Assembly (NCBI RefSeq): GCF_014651675.1
Contig: NZ_BMXI01000010.1
Span: forward strand, 1-64,000
Length of the DNA stretch: 64,000 bases
Source: Roseibacillus persicicus
Lineage (GTDB): Bacteria > Verrucomicrobiota > Verrucomicrobiia > Verrucomicrobiales > Akkermansiaceae
Direction of reading: 5' to 3'
Shown: positions 35,443 to 45,800 of the stretch, in pieces
Layout: every line of letters begins with the position of its first letter
Numbering within the stretch: the stretch's first letter is position 1
Made by a program: the position numbers and the translations under genes
Notes under the pieces: generated by a model
Database searches by the model: none
What the model was told of the DNA's origin: nothing
What the model saw: the letters and a program-made list of their open reading frames with translations, nothing else

Positions 35443-36410
35443 GGTGAGCGACCTTCTGGAGTGCGCGCCGCTTGCTGCCGCTCTGGGATGGACAGGTTCG
35501 TTCTTCCTCCAATCCGGGATGAGCAAAGCTTGCTTGCTCGAACTCATGGGACCGCGATTCAAAGAGAGCAGCCCATCAAATAACCAAAGCCCGCACCCCG
35601 CACTCTTCATCCCTCACCGGTAGGGTCCTTTTGATAAAAGGACCGCGAGATTTCAGGGATGTTCGAAAGGTTCTCTCGCGATCGAAGGGCGTTAGCCTGG
35701 GGATCCTCCCCAAACATTCGCGGCTGTTTTATCAAAACAGCCCTACCGCTCGCAGGTTCTTTGGCGACTGCGAGAGGTGAGCGATCTTCTGGAGTGCGCG
35801 CCGCTTGCTGCCGCTCTGGGATGGACAGGTTCGTTCTTCCACCCACCCGAGAAGAGCAAAGCTTGCTTGCTCGAACTCATGGGACCGCGATTCAAAGAGA
35901 GCAGCCCATCAAATAACCAAAGCCCGCACCCCGCACTCTTCATCCCTCACCGGTAGGGTCCTTTTGATAAAAGGACCGCGAGATTTCAGGGATGTTTGAA
36001 CGGTTCTCTCGCGGACGAAGGGCGTTAGCCTCGGGACCTTCCCCAAACATTCGCGGCTGTTTTATCAAAACAGCCCTACCGTTCGCAGGTTCTTTGGCGA
36101 TGGTGAGAGCTGGGCGATCTTCTGAAGTGCGCGCCGCTTGCTGCCGCTCTGGGATGGACAGGTTCGTTCTCCCACCAACTCGGGAAGATCAAAGCTTGCT
36201 TGCTCGAACTCATGGGACCGCGATTCAAAGAGAGCAGCCCATCAAATAACCAAAGCTCGCACCCCGCACTCTTAATCCCTCATCGGTAGGGTCCTTTTGA
36301 TAAAAGGACCGCGAGATTTCAGGGATGTTCGAAAGGTTCTCTCGCGGACGAAGGCCTCGGGACCTTCCCCCAAACATTCGCGACCGTTTTATCAAAACAG
36401 CCCAACCGCC
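35443..36410 (+). repeat. Three tandem copies of a 333-bp interspersed repeat
   Basis: Units start at 35443, 35776 and about 36109; the shared GTGCGCGCC falls at 35461, 35794 and 36127, an exact 333-bp period. Each unit contains a 129-bp core with terminal inverted repeats GGTAGGG/CCCTACC at 35619-35747, 35952-36080 and 36285-36407 (the last is slightly shortened and ends CCCAACC). Each core end is itself a hairpin: GGTCCTTTT-gat-AAAAGGACC at one end and GCTGTTTT-atc-AAAACAGC at the other. The rest has GAGCAAAGCTTGCTTGCTC. Short frames of 85 aa inside are artefacts. A fourth, inverted copy is at 28527-28837. Confidence 0.95.
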
Positions 36411-36413
36411 GTT

Positions 36414-36662
36414 TCACTTCCACCAATCGCCATCCCGCTCCCACTCTGCAACCGGCTTTGCACTCTTTTCCTTCCGGGCAGAGGATGGCTTCTTGGGCGC
36501 TTTCTCTTCAGGAAACTCCGGCAGGTCTTGCTCCGCGTTTCGGCGTCCATTGCGCGCCATAATCAGAAACATCGTAACCAGAGAACCCAGCGCAAAGGCC
36601 AATATCGCCACCATCGTCAGAGCGTGGGCATCTGCGGGAGTGATGGCGATGAGAGAGGTCAT
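36414..36662 (-). CDS. Small single-pass membrane protein, unknown function
   Basis: 82 aa with one hydrophobic helix at about residues 14-36, then a charged tail (Lys/Glu/Pro-rich) ending WERDGDWWK. The start codon overlaps the stop of the upstream GNAT gene by 4 bp (ATGA), so the two are coupled. The stop abuts the end of the tandem repeat. No family is recognised. Confidence 0.68.
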   Translation of the reverse strand: MTSLIAITPADAHALTMVAILAFALGSLVTMFLIMARNGRRNAEQDLPEFPEEKAPKKPSSARKEKSAKPVAEWERDGDWWK

Positions 36663-37258
36663 GATTCACTGAGAGATTCCGTAGTAAGGATCAAGCGCAT
36701 CGGAATGAGGCTGGAAAACTGGAAGCCGTGCTGCTGGAAAAAGGCCTGCGAATCGTTCGACAATCGATCGGCTAACAAGGTGATGCGCTTAAAATCCTTC
36801 TCCTTGGCAAAAGCAATCACCGCTTCCAAGAGCATGGCACCAAAGCCCTGACCGCGATGTTCGGGATGGATGATGACATCTTCCATAATCAACACGAAAC
36901 CACCCATCGCCGTGGAAACGGTAAAAAGCAAGTTCGCCATTCCCACAATCCGATCCTGCGCCCGAACGACAAAGATGCGTCCCCGAGCCGGTTCTTCTAG
37001 AATGTGGCGAATCCCTCTTTCCTGCAGGGCAGGGTCGGGAACGAAATCATCCTGCAGTTCCAAAAGATCGACCACGAGTTCGGTCAATGAAGAGAGATCC
37101 TCAATAGTGGCTGGTTCGATATGCACATCCGGCGTCACGCCAGAATTATGGGCAGAATTCACGAAAATGAACAGAACGGGTTTTGCTGGATTGGTCGCCA
37201 ATCCCTTGCGAGGGAAAAAACAGAAAAGACCACCCTCATCCCGCCAATTCCTCCGCAA
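36659..37258 (-). CDS. GNAT-family N-acetyltransferase
   Basis: Up to 199 aa. The GNAT domain begins at VHIEPATIEDLSSL and includes FVVRAQDRIVGMANL, the beta4 segment GFVLIMEDVIIHPEHRGQGFGAMLLEAVIAFAKE (acetyl-CoA loop R/Q-G-Q-G-F-G) and FFQQHGFQ near the end. The ATG at 37258 adds about 40 residues and overlaps hemW by 23 bp; GTG codons at 37138 or 37126 would start right at the domain and are plausible. The substrate is unknown. It is coupled to the small membrane-protein gene downstream. Confidence 0.87.
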   Translation of the reverse strand: MRRNWRDEGGLFCFFPRKGLATNPAKPVLFIFVNSAHNSGVTPDVHIEPATIEDLSSLTELVVDLLELQDDFVPDPALQERGIRHILEEPARGRIFVVRAQDRIVGMANLLFTVSTAMGGFVLIMEDVIIHPEHRGQGFGAMLLEAVIAFAKEKDFKRITLLADRLSNDSQAFFQQHGFQFSSLIPMRLILTTESLSES

Positions 37259-38363
37259 TTGCGTCGACCAACAGCGCGCCCGACCGCGTGAGCGTCAGGT
37301 GGGACTCGCTGACAGTAGCGAGCTCGTGCTCAAGTAGCATTTGCCAGCTCACTCCCTCGGGAAGATAGCGCAGAGGCAACCCCGTATCGGTGCGGAGCAG
37401 CAGGGCGATGCGCTCCAGATTAAATTGCTCCTCGCTGAGGTGCTCGCTCTCGTGCATGGCGTGACCCACGGACTGGATTTGCTGAATGTAGCGCTGGGTG
37501 TCGGGCGCGTTTTTCCACCGTGTCGCAAAGCAGTCGGAGCCGTGGCTCTTGATGGTCGAAACCGCCGAGGGCCCCAGACCCAGATAGTTGCGGCCTTCCC
37601 AATAGCTCAGATTGTGCCGTGAATGATGCCCCGGCGTGCTGTAGTTCGAGGTCTCATAGTGGCGAAACCCGGCCGAGGTCAGGGTCTCGTGCGCGAGGGT
37701 AAAGAGACGGGCGTTGAGGTCGGGATCGTCGCTCAGTTCACCTTTCTCGAATTGCTCGAAGTATGCGGTGTCCTCTTCGTAGGTCAGATTGTAGCAGGAA
37801 ATGTGGTCGGGCTTCAGCGCCAAGGCCTGGGTGAGATTGTCCTGCCACGACTCCTCGGTCTGGTGGGGGACCGAGAACATGAGGTCGAGATTACAGCTCG
37901 GGATTTTCGCCTCGCGCAACAGCTTGAAGGACTCCGCCGCCGCCTCCGCCGTGTGGTCCCGCCCGAGGGCCTTGAGCTCGTTTTCTTGGAAGGACTGCAC
38001 CCCCAGGGAAACCCGCGAAACCCCCAGCTCGCGAAAAAGCTGAGCCTTCGAAAGATGAAAGGTGGAAGGGTTGGCCTCCAGGTCGACCTCTTCCACTTGG
38101 GAAAAATCGAAAACCTCCTGCAGCCCGAGGAAGAGGTGGCTCAGGTGCTTTTCCGAAAGAAGGGAAGGAGTTCCGCCCCCCAGGTAGACCGTGCGAATCG
38201 CCGGCGCTCCCAGTTCCTCGTTCTTTCGTCGCCCTTCCTCTAACAGCGCATCGATGAAGGCGGTAAAGTCCGTCTTGCCGGGCGTGTGTTTGTAGAAAGA
38301 GCAGTAGGGACAGATCTTGTGGCAAAAGGGGAGGTGGAGATAGAGGCTCAGCGGTTCCGACAC
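37236..38363 (-). CDS. hemW: Radical SAM heme chaperone HemW
   Basis: 375 aa. GTG start at 38363 with an AGGAG ribosome-binding site about 7 bases upstream. The radical-SAM cluster motif is FCHKICPYCSF (C-x3-C-x2-C followed by F rather than C, the HemW rather than HemN signature). VYLGGGTPSLL, EANPSTF, SRVSLGVQSF and the C-terminal HemN_C region follow. HemW inserts heme into respiratory enzymes rather than oxidising coproporphyrinogen. The C-terminus includes SYWEGRNYLGLGPSAVS, typical of the family. The last 23 bp overlap the long reading of the GNAT gene. Confidence 0.92.
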   Translation of the reverse strand: MSEPLSLYLHLPFCHKICPYCSFYKHTPGKTDFTAFIDALLEEGRRKNEELGAPAIRTVYLGGGTPSLLSEKHLSHLFLGLQEVFDFSQVEEVDLEANPSTFHLSKAQLFRELGVSRVSLGVQSFQENELKALGRDHTAEAAAESFKLLREAKIPSCNLDLMFSVPHQTEESWQDNLTQALALKPDHISCYNLTYEEDTAYFEQFEKGELSDDPDLNARLFTLAHETLTSAGFRHYETSNYSTPGHHSRHNLSYWEGRNYLGLGPSAVSTIKSHGSDCFATRWKNAPDTQRYIQQIQSVGHAMHESEHLSEEQFNLERIALLLRTDTGLPLRYLPEGVSWQMLLEHELATVSESHLTLTRSGALLVDAIAEELAG

Positions 38364-38429
38364 CTCGTCTCCTTAGCGGGATGTGCCGCTAATGAAACGA
38401 AGATTTTACCAGAATAGCACCAGATGGAC

Positions 38430-39491
38430 CTATTGGGCCACAGCTGGGGCAAACATCTTTTTCTTCAGAAAGAGCGAGACGTGCACCAAGCCGATGAGGG
38501 CCGGAACCTCCACCAGCGGCCCCACCACTGCGGCAAAGGCGATGCCGGAATCGATGCCGAAGACTGCGATCGCCACCGCAATGGCGAGCTCGAAGTTGTT
38601 GCCAGCGGAGGTGAAGGCGATGCTCGCGGTGCGTGGATAGTCCGCCCCCAACTTGGCCGCCATCACGAAGCTGACGAAGAACATGATGGCGAAGTAGAGG
38701 AGCAGCGGGATGGCGATGCGCAGTACATCCAGGGGCAACTCGACGATGGCATCGCCTTTGTAGGTGAACATCACCACGATGGTGAAGAGGAGAGCGACCA
38801 GTGTCAGGGGAGAGATGCGCGGGATGAACTGGTTCTCATACCACTCCACACTATTAACCCTCGTTAGGACCACCCGGGTGAGCATTCCGGCGAAAAAGGG
38901 AATCCCGAGATAGATCATCACCGAGGTGAAAATCTCACTCATCGAGATATCGACCACCGCGCCCTCCAGACCCACGAGAGGAGGCAGGACAGTGATGAAC
39001 AACCAGGCATAGGCTCCATAGAACAGAATCTGCGCAATGCTATTGAAGGCCACCAGTCCGGCGGCGTATTCGGATGAGCCTTTCGCCAAATCATTCCAGA
39101 CGAGCACCATCGCAATACAACGGGCCAGCCCCACAAGAATCAGACCCACCATGTAGTCCGGTTGATCGCGTAGAAGAAGAACCGCCAGCACCCACATCAC
39201 CACTGGGCCAATGATCCAGTTCTGGACGAGAGAGATCCCGATAATGCGGGGATTGGAGAAGACCCTCGGGAGCTCGCTATAGCGCACCTTGGCCAAGGGA
39301 GGATACATCATTACGATGAGCCCGATGGCGAGGGGGAGGTTGGTGGTCCCGACCGTGAAGGGCTCGAAAAAGGCCTTGGGATCACTGATGAGAAAGCGGC
39401 CGATCACGATACCCAGAGCCATTGCGGCGAAAATCCAGGCCGTGAGATAACGGTCTAGGAACGACATTTTGAGAGAGATTTTTTCAGACAT
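38430..39491 (-). CDS. acr3: Arsenite efflux transporter, ACR3 family
   Basis: 353 aa, about ten membrane helices. ACR3-specific features: [17 protein letters not shown] at the N-terminus, the essential cysteine Cys125 in [26 protein letters not shown], and [17 protein letters not shown] in the late helices. It exports arsenite (and possibly antimonite) with the proton gradient. It sits 29 bp downstream of arsR and should be co-transcribed with and induced through it. No arsenate reductase is adjacent, although an LMW-PTP is 7 kb away. Confidence 0.94.
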   Translation of the reverse strand: MSEKISLKMSFLDRYLTAWIFAAMALGIVIGRFLISDPKAFFEPFTVGTTNLPLAIGLIVMMYPPLAKVRYSELPRVFSNPRIIGISLVQNWIIGPVVMWVLAVLLLRDQPDYMVGLILVGLARCIAMVLVWNDLAKGSSEYAAGLVAFNSIAQILFYGAYAWLFITVLPPLVGLEGAVVDISMSEIFTSVMIYLGIPFFAGMLTRVVLTRVNSVEWYENQFIPRISPLTLVALLFTIVVMFTYKGDAIVELPLDVLRIAIPLLLYFAIMFFVSFVMAAKLGADYPRTASIAFTSAGNNFELAIAVAIAVFGIDSGIAFAAVVGPLVEVPALIGLVHVSLFLKKKMFAPAVAQ

Positions 39492-39520
39492 GAGAAAGTG
39501 TTGTTAGAGAGAAAAGAGAA

Positions 39521-39820
39521 TTAGCAATCGCAGGCGGAAGTGTCCTCGCCGATGGATTCGATACAGCGGAGAAAGGTAGGCAGGCATTCACAGGAAAGTT
39601 GGTAATAGACCTGGAGCCCCTTCTTCTCGCAGGACACCCAGCCCGCCTTTCGCATCAGGGTCAGGTGCTTGGAAACGGTCGACATGTCGCAGCCGAATTT
39701 CTCCACGAAATCCGAAACACAACGGGGGCCGTCTGCCAGGCTCTGGGCGATCTCGAGTCGAACCGGATGAGCCAAGGCTTTAATGATTTCGACCCGGCGG
39801 TCGGTGGTGATGGATGTCAT
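39521..39820 (-). CDS. arsR: ArsR-family arsenic-responsive repressor
   Basis: 99 aa winged-helix dimer-type regulator. The recognition region is CDMSTVSKHLTLMRKAGWV. Cysteines at 34, 44 and a C-terminal cluster (CEC and CDC) are candidates for As(III) binding; the exact sensing set differs from the E. coli R773 CxCxxC arrangement. A perfect inverted repeat ends 3 bp upstream of the ATG and is the likely operator, giving autoregulation together with acr3. Confidence 0.92.
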   Translation of the reverse strand: MTSITTDRRVEIIKALAHPVRLEIAQSLADGPRCVSDFVEKFGCDMSTVSKHLTLMRKAGWVSCEKKGLQVYYQLSCECLPTFLRCIESIGEDTSACDC

Positions 39821-39822
39821 TT

Positions 39823-39842
39823 ACTTGGCGAAAATGCCAAGT
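39823..39842. promoter_or_regulatory. Probable ArsR operator
   Basis: Perfect 7-bp inverted repeat ACTTGGC-gaaaat-GCCAAGT placed 3 bp upstream of the arsR ATG. Its position and symmetry suit a repressor site overlapping the 5' end of the arsR-acr3 transcript. Assigning it to ArsR is inferred from position. Confidence 0.7.
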
Positions 39843-40265
39843 AGTTCGAATTTGTCAATGGGGAATTGAACGAGTGTGGAATCAGGGAGCGGACGGGCGG
39901 GTTACGCCTGATTGAAGAACTGAGCCCCTCAAACTTCATTTGTCAGGGTCCGTCCCTCGCAGTCGAGAAACCAATCTGTAGTCCTCAGGCAAAACGGAGT
40001 CCGCCATACTTCCGCAATCCGGCAACATCGAGTCCACCTCGTTCGTCCCACAAATCACCCTGCTGAACCTGTCAACAACTCCCGGGTCAATCAGGAACCG
40101 ATTACGAGGATTCTTTTCTAGAGCATAACGGCATCCCTCCTAGAGTCTCAATCAGTGCGGACAAAACAAGATTGATGGTGCCCAATCCGGTTTGCACGGT
40201 CTCAGTCTCATTGACATTGGCTTCGGCACCGTATAATTAAAGTTCTGGTAAAAGATATTGAATGA
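39843..40265. other. Intergenic region, no recognised gene
   Basis: It holds the arsR promoter at its left end and probably a promoter for the plus-strand hypothetical gene at its right end. One 66-codon frame (39866-40066) lacks a recognisable product or ribosome-binding site. The stretch is more AT-rich than the surrounding genes. Confidence 0.4.
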
Positions 40266-40724
40266 ATGGACCAACTGAAAGATTTATGCCGATGGTCGAA
40301 AGTAGGTTGGTGGACAGCTTGGTTCCTTATTTTCGTCGCTTCATTACTTCCGCCTTTGGTCTATTGGTGGGCGAGCTTAGAGGAGAGAATCGAGCCTCTT
40401 CGTTATTCTTGGGGGCTCACGCCTGCTGAACTCTTGTTTCTCCGCTATTTTTCGCGGGTGTCCTATTGCATCCCGTTAATTTTAGTTGGTCTATTTTTGC
40501 TCGCAATCAAGTTGCGAAAGAATCGCAAGAGCTTGCTGGTGTTAGGCTCATTACTTACGACAATTTTCACCTCATTCTATTTGGGATACTGCCTGATAGT
40601 GCTTTCTATGTATTTGTCAGGTTATGCAACGGTTATTGAAACGAGCAGGAAGGAGACCGCTGGTCCAAGCGCAACAAATGCCGACCAAGGCGTGCCAGCA
40701 AAGTCCGAGCACTCTGGTGGGTAA
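40266..40724 (+). CDS. Hypothetical membrane protein
   Basis: 152 aa with about three hydrophobic helices (about 15-36, 68-82 and 92-118) and a polar C-terminus. I recognise no family. AT-rich codons (many TTA, ATT, TTT) differ from neighbouring genes such as acr3, suggesting a horizontally acquired patch. It is followed by a lipoprotein-like gene on the same strand. Confidence 0.55.
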   Translation: MDQLKDLCRWSKVGWWTAWFLIFVASLLPPLVYWWASLEERIEPLRYSWGLTPAELLFLRYFSRVSYCIPLILVGLFLLAIKLRKNRKSLLVLGSLLTTIFTSFYLGYCLIVLSMYLSGYATVIETSRKETAGPSATNADQGVPAKSEHSGG

Positions 40725-40815
40725 CTGATTGACCGGTCGTTTGGGAGTGCTAGCGTGCAGGAAGTTGTAGGGTCTAGCTGCACTCGAAAGTTCAGCTGAA
40801 AAATAGATTTCTGGA

Positions 40816-41208
40816 ATGAGCGTTTATAGAAAAAGCAGCTTGAATGCCTTGTTTCAGGTTTTTCTTGTAAGCCATCTATTGCTAGTGTCTTGCGCGCACA
40901 ATAGAAAAAGCGTCGAAAGGAGCGGCCCTGAGGTTTTGGTAGAGCGCGATGAGATTGATGTTATCATCATCAAGCCTAATATGCTTGTTGAACTGCGTCG
41001 AGGTGATGTGGCACGTCTATGGTTACAAGGTGAACCTTATCAGATAGTAGGTTTGAACGAGAGCTCAGTTATCCTCAGGGAATCAACCAGTCTTACAGAA
41101 ATTAGTTTTAGACTGGATGAGGTTTCTCCTTTCGGGAAAATACGTGAAATCGACCCTGAGAAAGGAACGGTGAAAGTGTTTAATCGAGTGGTGTTTAACG
41201 AACTTTAG
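40816..41208 (+). CDS. Putative lipoprotein, unknown function
   Basis: 130 aa. A basic N-terminus, a hydrophobic stretch and LLLVSCAHN form a lipobox with Cys26 as the probable lipidation site. The mature part is small and mostly beta-like (VDVIIIKPNMLVELRRGD, EPYQIVGLNESSVILRE). No family is recognised. Codon use is AT-rich like the preceding gene. Confidence 0.6.
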   Translation: MSVYRKSSLNALFQVFLVSHLLLVSCAHNRKSVERSGPEVLVERDEIDVIIIKPNMLVELRRGDVARLWLQGEPYQIVGLNESSVILRESTSLTEISFRLDEVSPFGKIREIDPEKGTVKVFNRVVFNEL

Positions 41209-41962
41209 CTGACCATAATGCGAACAGCGTGGCAGAGTAGACTTTGAGTTCTTCTACGCATGCTCTTATCTGAGATGCGGCAAAGTGTGCTGAACGAAAC
41301 GCAGTATCACAAATCCGAATGCGCTCGCGAATCGGAAGTCGACGGGGAGGTCGGGCGTGGAGTGAGATTTCGTGCAGATTGGTAGGCATTACAAGCGAAG
41401 CGCAGGATCAGGATGGGCAGGACCAAAGCGGCGTGCCCCGAGGGTGCTGAAAGCATTAAATATTCGTAAGGTGGTAGAGCAAGTTCGAGGCTTGGTGGGT
41501 AACACAGTGTTTCGCCTTCACCGTTGGTCCGTTACGGAAATTTCATCGTATCAAGGAGGACGTGGCTTAGATTGTCTACGTGATGCGTTCCGAACGGGAC
41601 CTAAAGTTGACCGAATTTCTAGAGCGTGAACGGTAGGCGAGGGAACAATGCGCTGCACGACAAAAACCGACCGCGTTGATGAGTTGGTGGTATTACGGCT
41701 GTGGCGAGTCACTAGTATGGAGTGTTTCTTCAGTTAGGGTGCGAGGGGAAATTTCCCAGTAATCTCTTTTTGCCGAACAAGGGTGAATGAGGAGGGAGAA
41801 GGCGAGGCATGCTCAAGTTGAAAGCCTGTTGAATGGTTTTCGAGAGAATGGCTGGGGGAGTTCATGGCGGAGAGGGGTGGCGTCGATGGGAGTTGCGATT
41901 TTGTCTTCGGCGGAATCCAAGGTTGTGACAGGCGGGGTCGAAGCGCTAAGGTCCGGCCGACG
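41209..41962. other. Non-coding or degenerate stretch
   Basis: About 750 bp with only short frames of no recognisable product on either strand. It separates the AT-rich small genes from the squalene/phytoene synthase-like gene, whose promoter must be near the right end. It may be decayed acquired DNA; no insertion-sequence ends or attC hairpin were found. Confidence 0.4.
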
Positions 41963-42847
41963 ATGTCAGCCGCCCCCTCTGAAAATCTTGGAACCGATGT
42001 CCTGCGGGATGTTTCGCGTTCCTTCTATCTGACCTTACGTGCGTTGCCGGCTGGAATGCGGGAGGCGACGAGTGTGGGGTATTTGCTGGCGCGGGCGAGC
42101 GATACCATTGCCGATTGCGGGGGCGAGCGGGTGGAGCGCCTGGCTTTGCTTAGGCAATTTCAGCAGGTGATTGCTGGTGGCGAAGCGGGGGATTTTTTTT
42201 CAAAGGCTGCGGCCATTGCTCGAGAGGACGGGCTGAAAGAAGGGGAGCGTGTTCTGATGCCTCGGCTCGAGGAGGTTTTTGTCTGGTGGCAGACTCTGCC
42301 TGGGGCCGAAGGCGAGGCGGTGCGTGAAGTCGTGACCACAATTACGACGGGCCAGCTCTGGGACTTGGAACGATTTCCGGAAGGGGAGGTGGTCACTCTA
42401 ACAGATGCCGCCGAGGCTGAGGAGTATTGTTATCAGGTGGCGGGTTGTGTAGGTGAGTTCTGGACCGTGATTGGATTTCACAACGACCCTCGTTTTGCCG
42501 TGCGGCCGAAGGGGGAGATGCTCCAGCTGGGGCGGAATTATGGAAAGGGACTGCAGCTGGTCAACATTCTGCGGGATGAGGGGGAGGACAAGGAACGGGG
42601 GCGACGTTATCTCCCCGGTGAGCGGAAGGAATGGCTGGAAAAGGCGCGCGGCTATCTGGAGGACGGGCTCAGCTACTCGCGAGCGGTGCGAGGTCGGCGG
42701 GCGCGTTTGGCGACCGTTCTGCCTGCACTCATAGGGATGGAAACTTTGACTCTGTTAGAGAAGGCCTCGCGCGAGGAGAGGGCGCAGGGGGTGAAGGTGA
42801 ACCGCAAGGTGGTGAAGAGGTGTCTTTGGCGGGCGTTTTGGTTCTAG
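41963..42847 (+). CDS. Squalene/phytoene synthase family protein
   Basis: 294 aa from the ATG at 41963 (the frame opens upstream at 41864). It should join two prenyl diphosphates head to head. The Mg-diphosphate motifs are DTIAD (47-51, DxxxD) and NYGKGLQLVNILRDEGED (205-209). VSRSFYLTLRALP is the usual N-terminal active-site segment. The family covers squalene synthase (sterol/hopanoid) and phytoene or dehydrosqualene synthase (carotenoid); the product cannot be told from sequence. No other isoprenoid gene is adjacent. The next gene starts 8 bp after the stop, so the two are probably co-transcribed. Confidence 0.87.
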   Translation: MSAAPSENLGTDVLRDVSRSFYLTLRALPAGMREATSVGYLLARASDTIADCGGERVERLALLRQFQQVIAGGEAGDFFSKAAAIAREDGLKEGERVLMPRLEEVFVWWQTLPGAEGEAVREVVTTITTGQLWDLERFPEGEVVTLTDAAEAEEYCYQVAGCVGEFWTVIGFHNDPRFAVRPKGEMLQLGRNYGKGLQLVNILRDEGEDKERGRRYLPGERKEWLEKARGYLEDGLSYSRAVRGRRARLATVLPALIGMETLTLLEKASREERAQGVKVNRKVVKRCLWRAFWF

Positions 42848-42855
42848 GTTCGAAA

Positions 42856-45800
42856 ATGAATTCTTGGTTAGTCAGAGCGGATACGGGAGGGACCTTCACT
42901 GATGGTTGGGCGCGGAGTCCGGAGGGGGAAGAGCGACGCTGCAAGGTGCTGTCAAGCGGCTGTATTCGAGGGCAAGCTCGGGAGGAAATTTCTGAGGGGC
43001 TGTTTCGGGTGAGTGGGATCGAGGGTTTTCCAGACGGTTTTTTGGTTGGGTGGTCGGTGAATGGTTCGTTGGTTGGGGAGCATGCTCAAAGTTGCTTGCG
43101 ATTGGTTGCGGGCTTGCCAGCGGTTGGAGAGATTCTGGAGTTTACCACAGGGGAGGAAGCGCCCGTCTTGGCTGCGCGAATTCTGACGAGAACGCGTCTG
43201 GAGGATGAGTTTCCGACAATGGACTTTCGCGTTGCTACCACGCGGGGCACCAATGCACTTTTGGAGGGGAAGGGCACCGAGCCGGTTCTTTTTATCACCC
43301 AAGGATTTCGCGACCTGCCGGAGATTCGGGATCAGCGTCGGCCGGAGCTCTTTGCCCGGGTGATTGAGAAGTTGCCTGCAATTACTAGAAAGATAGTAGA
43401 AGTCAGTGGGCGGCAGGCCGTCGATGGGAGGGAACTGGTGCGCTTGGACGAGGAGGGGCTTCGTGCTGGGGCCCGTAATTGGGTGGCGCAGGGCGAGAAA
43501 GTGGCGGTGGTGGCTCTTCTTCATTCGGATCGCTTTCCTGCCATCGAGTCGCGGGTGAAAGAGATTCTGTTGGAAGAAGGCTTCCAGGAAGTCACAACCT
43601 CGACCCAGTTGGGCGCGCGGTTGGGATTTCTTCCGCGTATGGAAACCGCGCTGGCGAACGGCTATCTCGGGCCGGTGATGAACGAGTTCAAGCGGCGGGT
43701 TGCCTCGGCGGGGGAGGTGTCCTTTCTCACTAGTGCCGGGGGGCTTCAGGTGCGAGAGGGCTATGAACCGGTAGATAGTTTGTTGAGTGGTCCGGCGGGT
43801 GGGCTGGTGGGGGCCCTGGAAGTGGCGCGCGGGGCTGGCTTCGAGAAAATTTTGACCTTTGATATGGGGGGCACCTCCACGGACGTTGCCCGGCTGGAGG
43901 GCGCCATCCCCCTCCGCTACGAGCAAGCGATTGGCCCGGTCCGGGTGCGACGGCCGGGGGTGAAGATGGAAACGGTGGCTGCTGGGGGAGGTTCGATCTG
44001 TCGGTGGCATCAGGGCGGCTTGGAGGTGGGACCTCACAGTGCGGGTGCTGATCCCGGGCCGGCCTGTTACGGGCGGGGTGGGCCTTTGACGGTGACGGAC
44101 GTGAACTTTTTGTTAGGCTTTCTCGATGAGACTCAGGTCGAGATTCCTCTTTCCCGTGAGGACGCGTGGCAACGCTTCGTGGAGTTGAAAGAGACGATGA
44201 GGCGAGACGGCGCGGAGGTGCCTGAGGACGAGGAATTGCTTGCTGGGCTGCGAGCGATTGCGGTTGAGCGAATGGCGGAGGCGGTGCGCTCGATCTCGGT
44301 CGGTGAAGGTTTCGAGCCCGCGGAATACACGCTGGTCGCCTTTGGCGGAGCCGGGCCCCAGCATGCTTGCGAGCTGGCAGATAGTCTGGGGGTGAAGAGG
44401 GTGTTGGTGCCGGGCGATGCGGGTTTGCTGAGTGCCTGGGGGCTTCATCGTTCACGACGCGAAGGGGTGGAGGAACGGCAGGTCCTCCAACCGTTGGAGA
44501 AGCTCACGCCGAGTTGGGCGTCTCTCTTGCAGGAACTCAAGGAGCAAGCTCTTTCCCAAGTGCCTGGAAGTGAGATGGAGCGATGGCTGATAGAGGTTCG
44601 CGTGGCTGGTCAGGCCTCCACGATTGAGTTGGAGTTCGAAGGAAAACTTTTCCCTTCATTGGCTCAACTGGCTGAGAGGTTTTCGGAACGTTACTGGCAG
44701 CTCTTTGGCTATGCTCGTTCGCAGGAACATCCCTTGGAGGTGGTGATGGTGCGCGCGGTGGCGAGCGAGGTTCGGCCCGATGTTGTGAGAGAATCTTTTG
44801 CGAATCCGGAGGCTGTCTCCGGGCTGCTGAATTCCAGCTACTGCACCATCCTCGTCGGCGAAGGTTGGCAGGTGAGGCGAGGGAAACGGGGCAGTCTCTT
44901 GCTTGAGAAAACGCAGTCCGGCCGGATTCGGCAGCAGAGTGGGGCGGTGGGGGAAGAGCTGATGCGCGCACGCTTCGAGAGCATCGCGGAGAGCATGGGC
45001 GAGTTGCTGCGTCGCACCGCGCTGTCGACCAATGTGAAGGAGCGTCTCGACTTCTCTTGTGCACTTTTGGATGGGGAGGGGAGGCTTCTCGTGAATGCTC
45101 CTCATATCCCGGTGCACTTGGGGGCGCTGGGGGTGTGCGTTCGGAAGGTTTCGCAAGATCGGGTTTGGAAAAAGGGCGATGTCGTGGTGGTGAATCATCC
45201 CGCATACGGTGGCTCCCATCTGCCGGACGTCACGGTGGTAAGCCCGATTTTCGGCGCTTCCGAGAAAGTCGTCGCCTTCGTTGCCAACCGGGCCCATCAC
45301 TCGGAGATCGGTGGCCGGACTCCCGGCTCCATGCCAGGTGATGCTCGAAACCTGGAAGAAGAAGGAGTGGTCATCGCGCCACGACTTCTTTTCGACGGCG
45401 GCGAAGAAGGTTTTGATGAGGTGGAGTATCTTTTGCGTAACGCGCCTTATCCGAGCCGCGCGGTGGCCGAGAACCTCGCCGATCTTCGCGCTCAAGCGGC
45501 GGCGAATTTTGCGGGGGAAAAGGCTATGGCAGGGCTCTTTGCCGAATTCGGAGAAGAGACGGTGAGTGCCGGGATGGAGTCCTTGCGTCTGCGTGCTGCT
45601 CAGTTGATGAGTATACGCTTGCAAGAAGAAGGTTCTTGGTCGGCGGAAGATGCGCTCGATGATGGCACCCCGGTTCAAGTTCGGCTCACCGCTCGAGAGG
45701 GGCACTTGCACATCGATTTTGCGGGGACGGGCTCTCGGCATGCGGGAAATCTCAATGCCACCGAAGGAGTGATTCGCAGTGCGGTCCTTTACGTTTTGCG

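Noticed and set aside
35659-36249. Two 85-codon plus-strand frames inside the tandem repeat (MFERFSR...)
   Set aside because: They arise from the repeat period, have no ribosome-binding site and run through palindromes; repeat artefacts rather than genes.
40725-41860. Integron cassette attC sites around the two orphan genes
   Set aside because: I looked for RYYYAAC/GTTRRRY pairs with an intervening imperfect palindrome and saw none convincing.
42952-44037. 361-codon minus-strand frame
   Set aside because: Antisense to the 5-oxoprolinase gene and without any domain.
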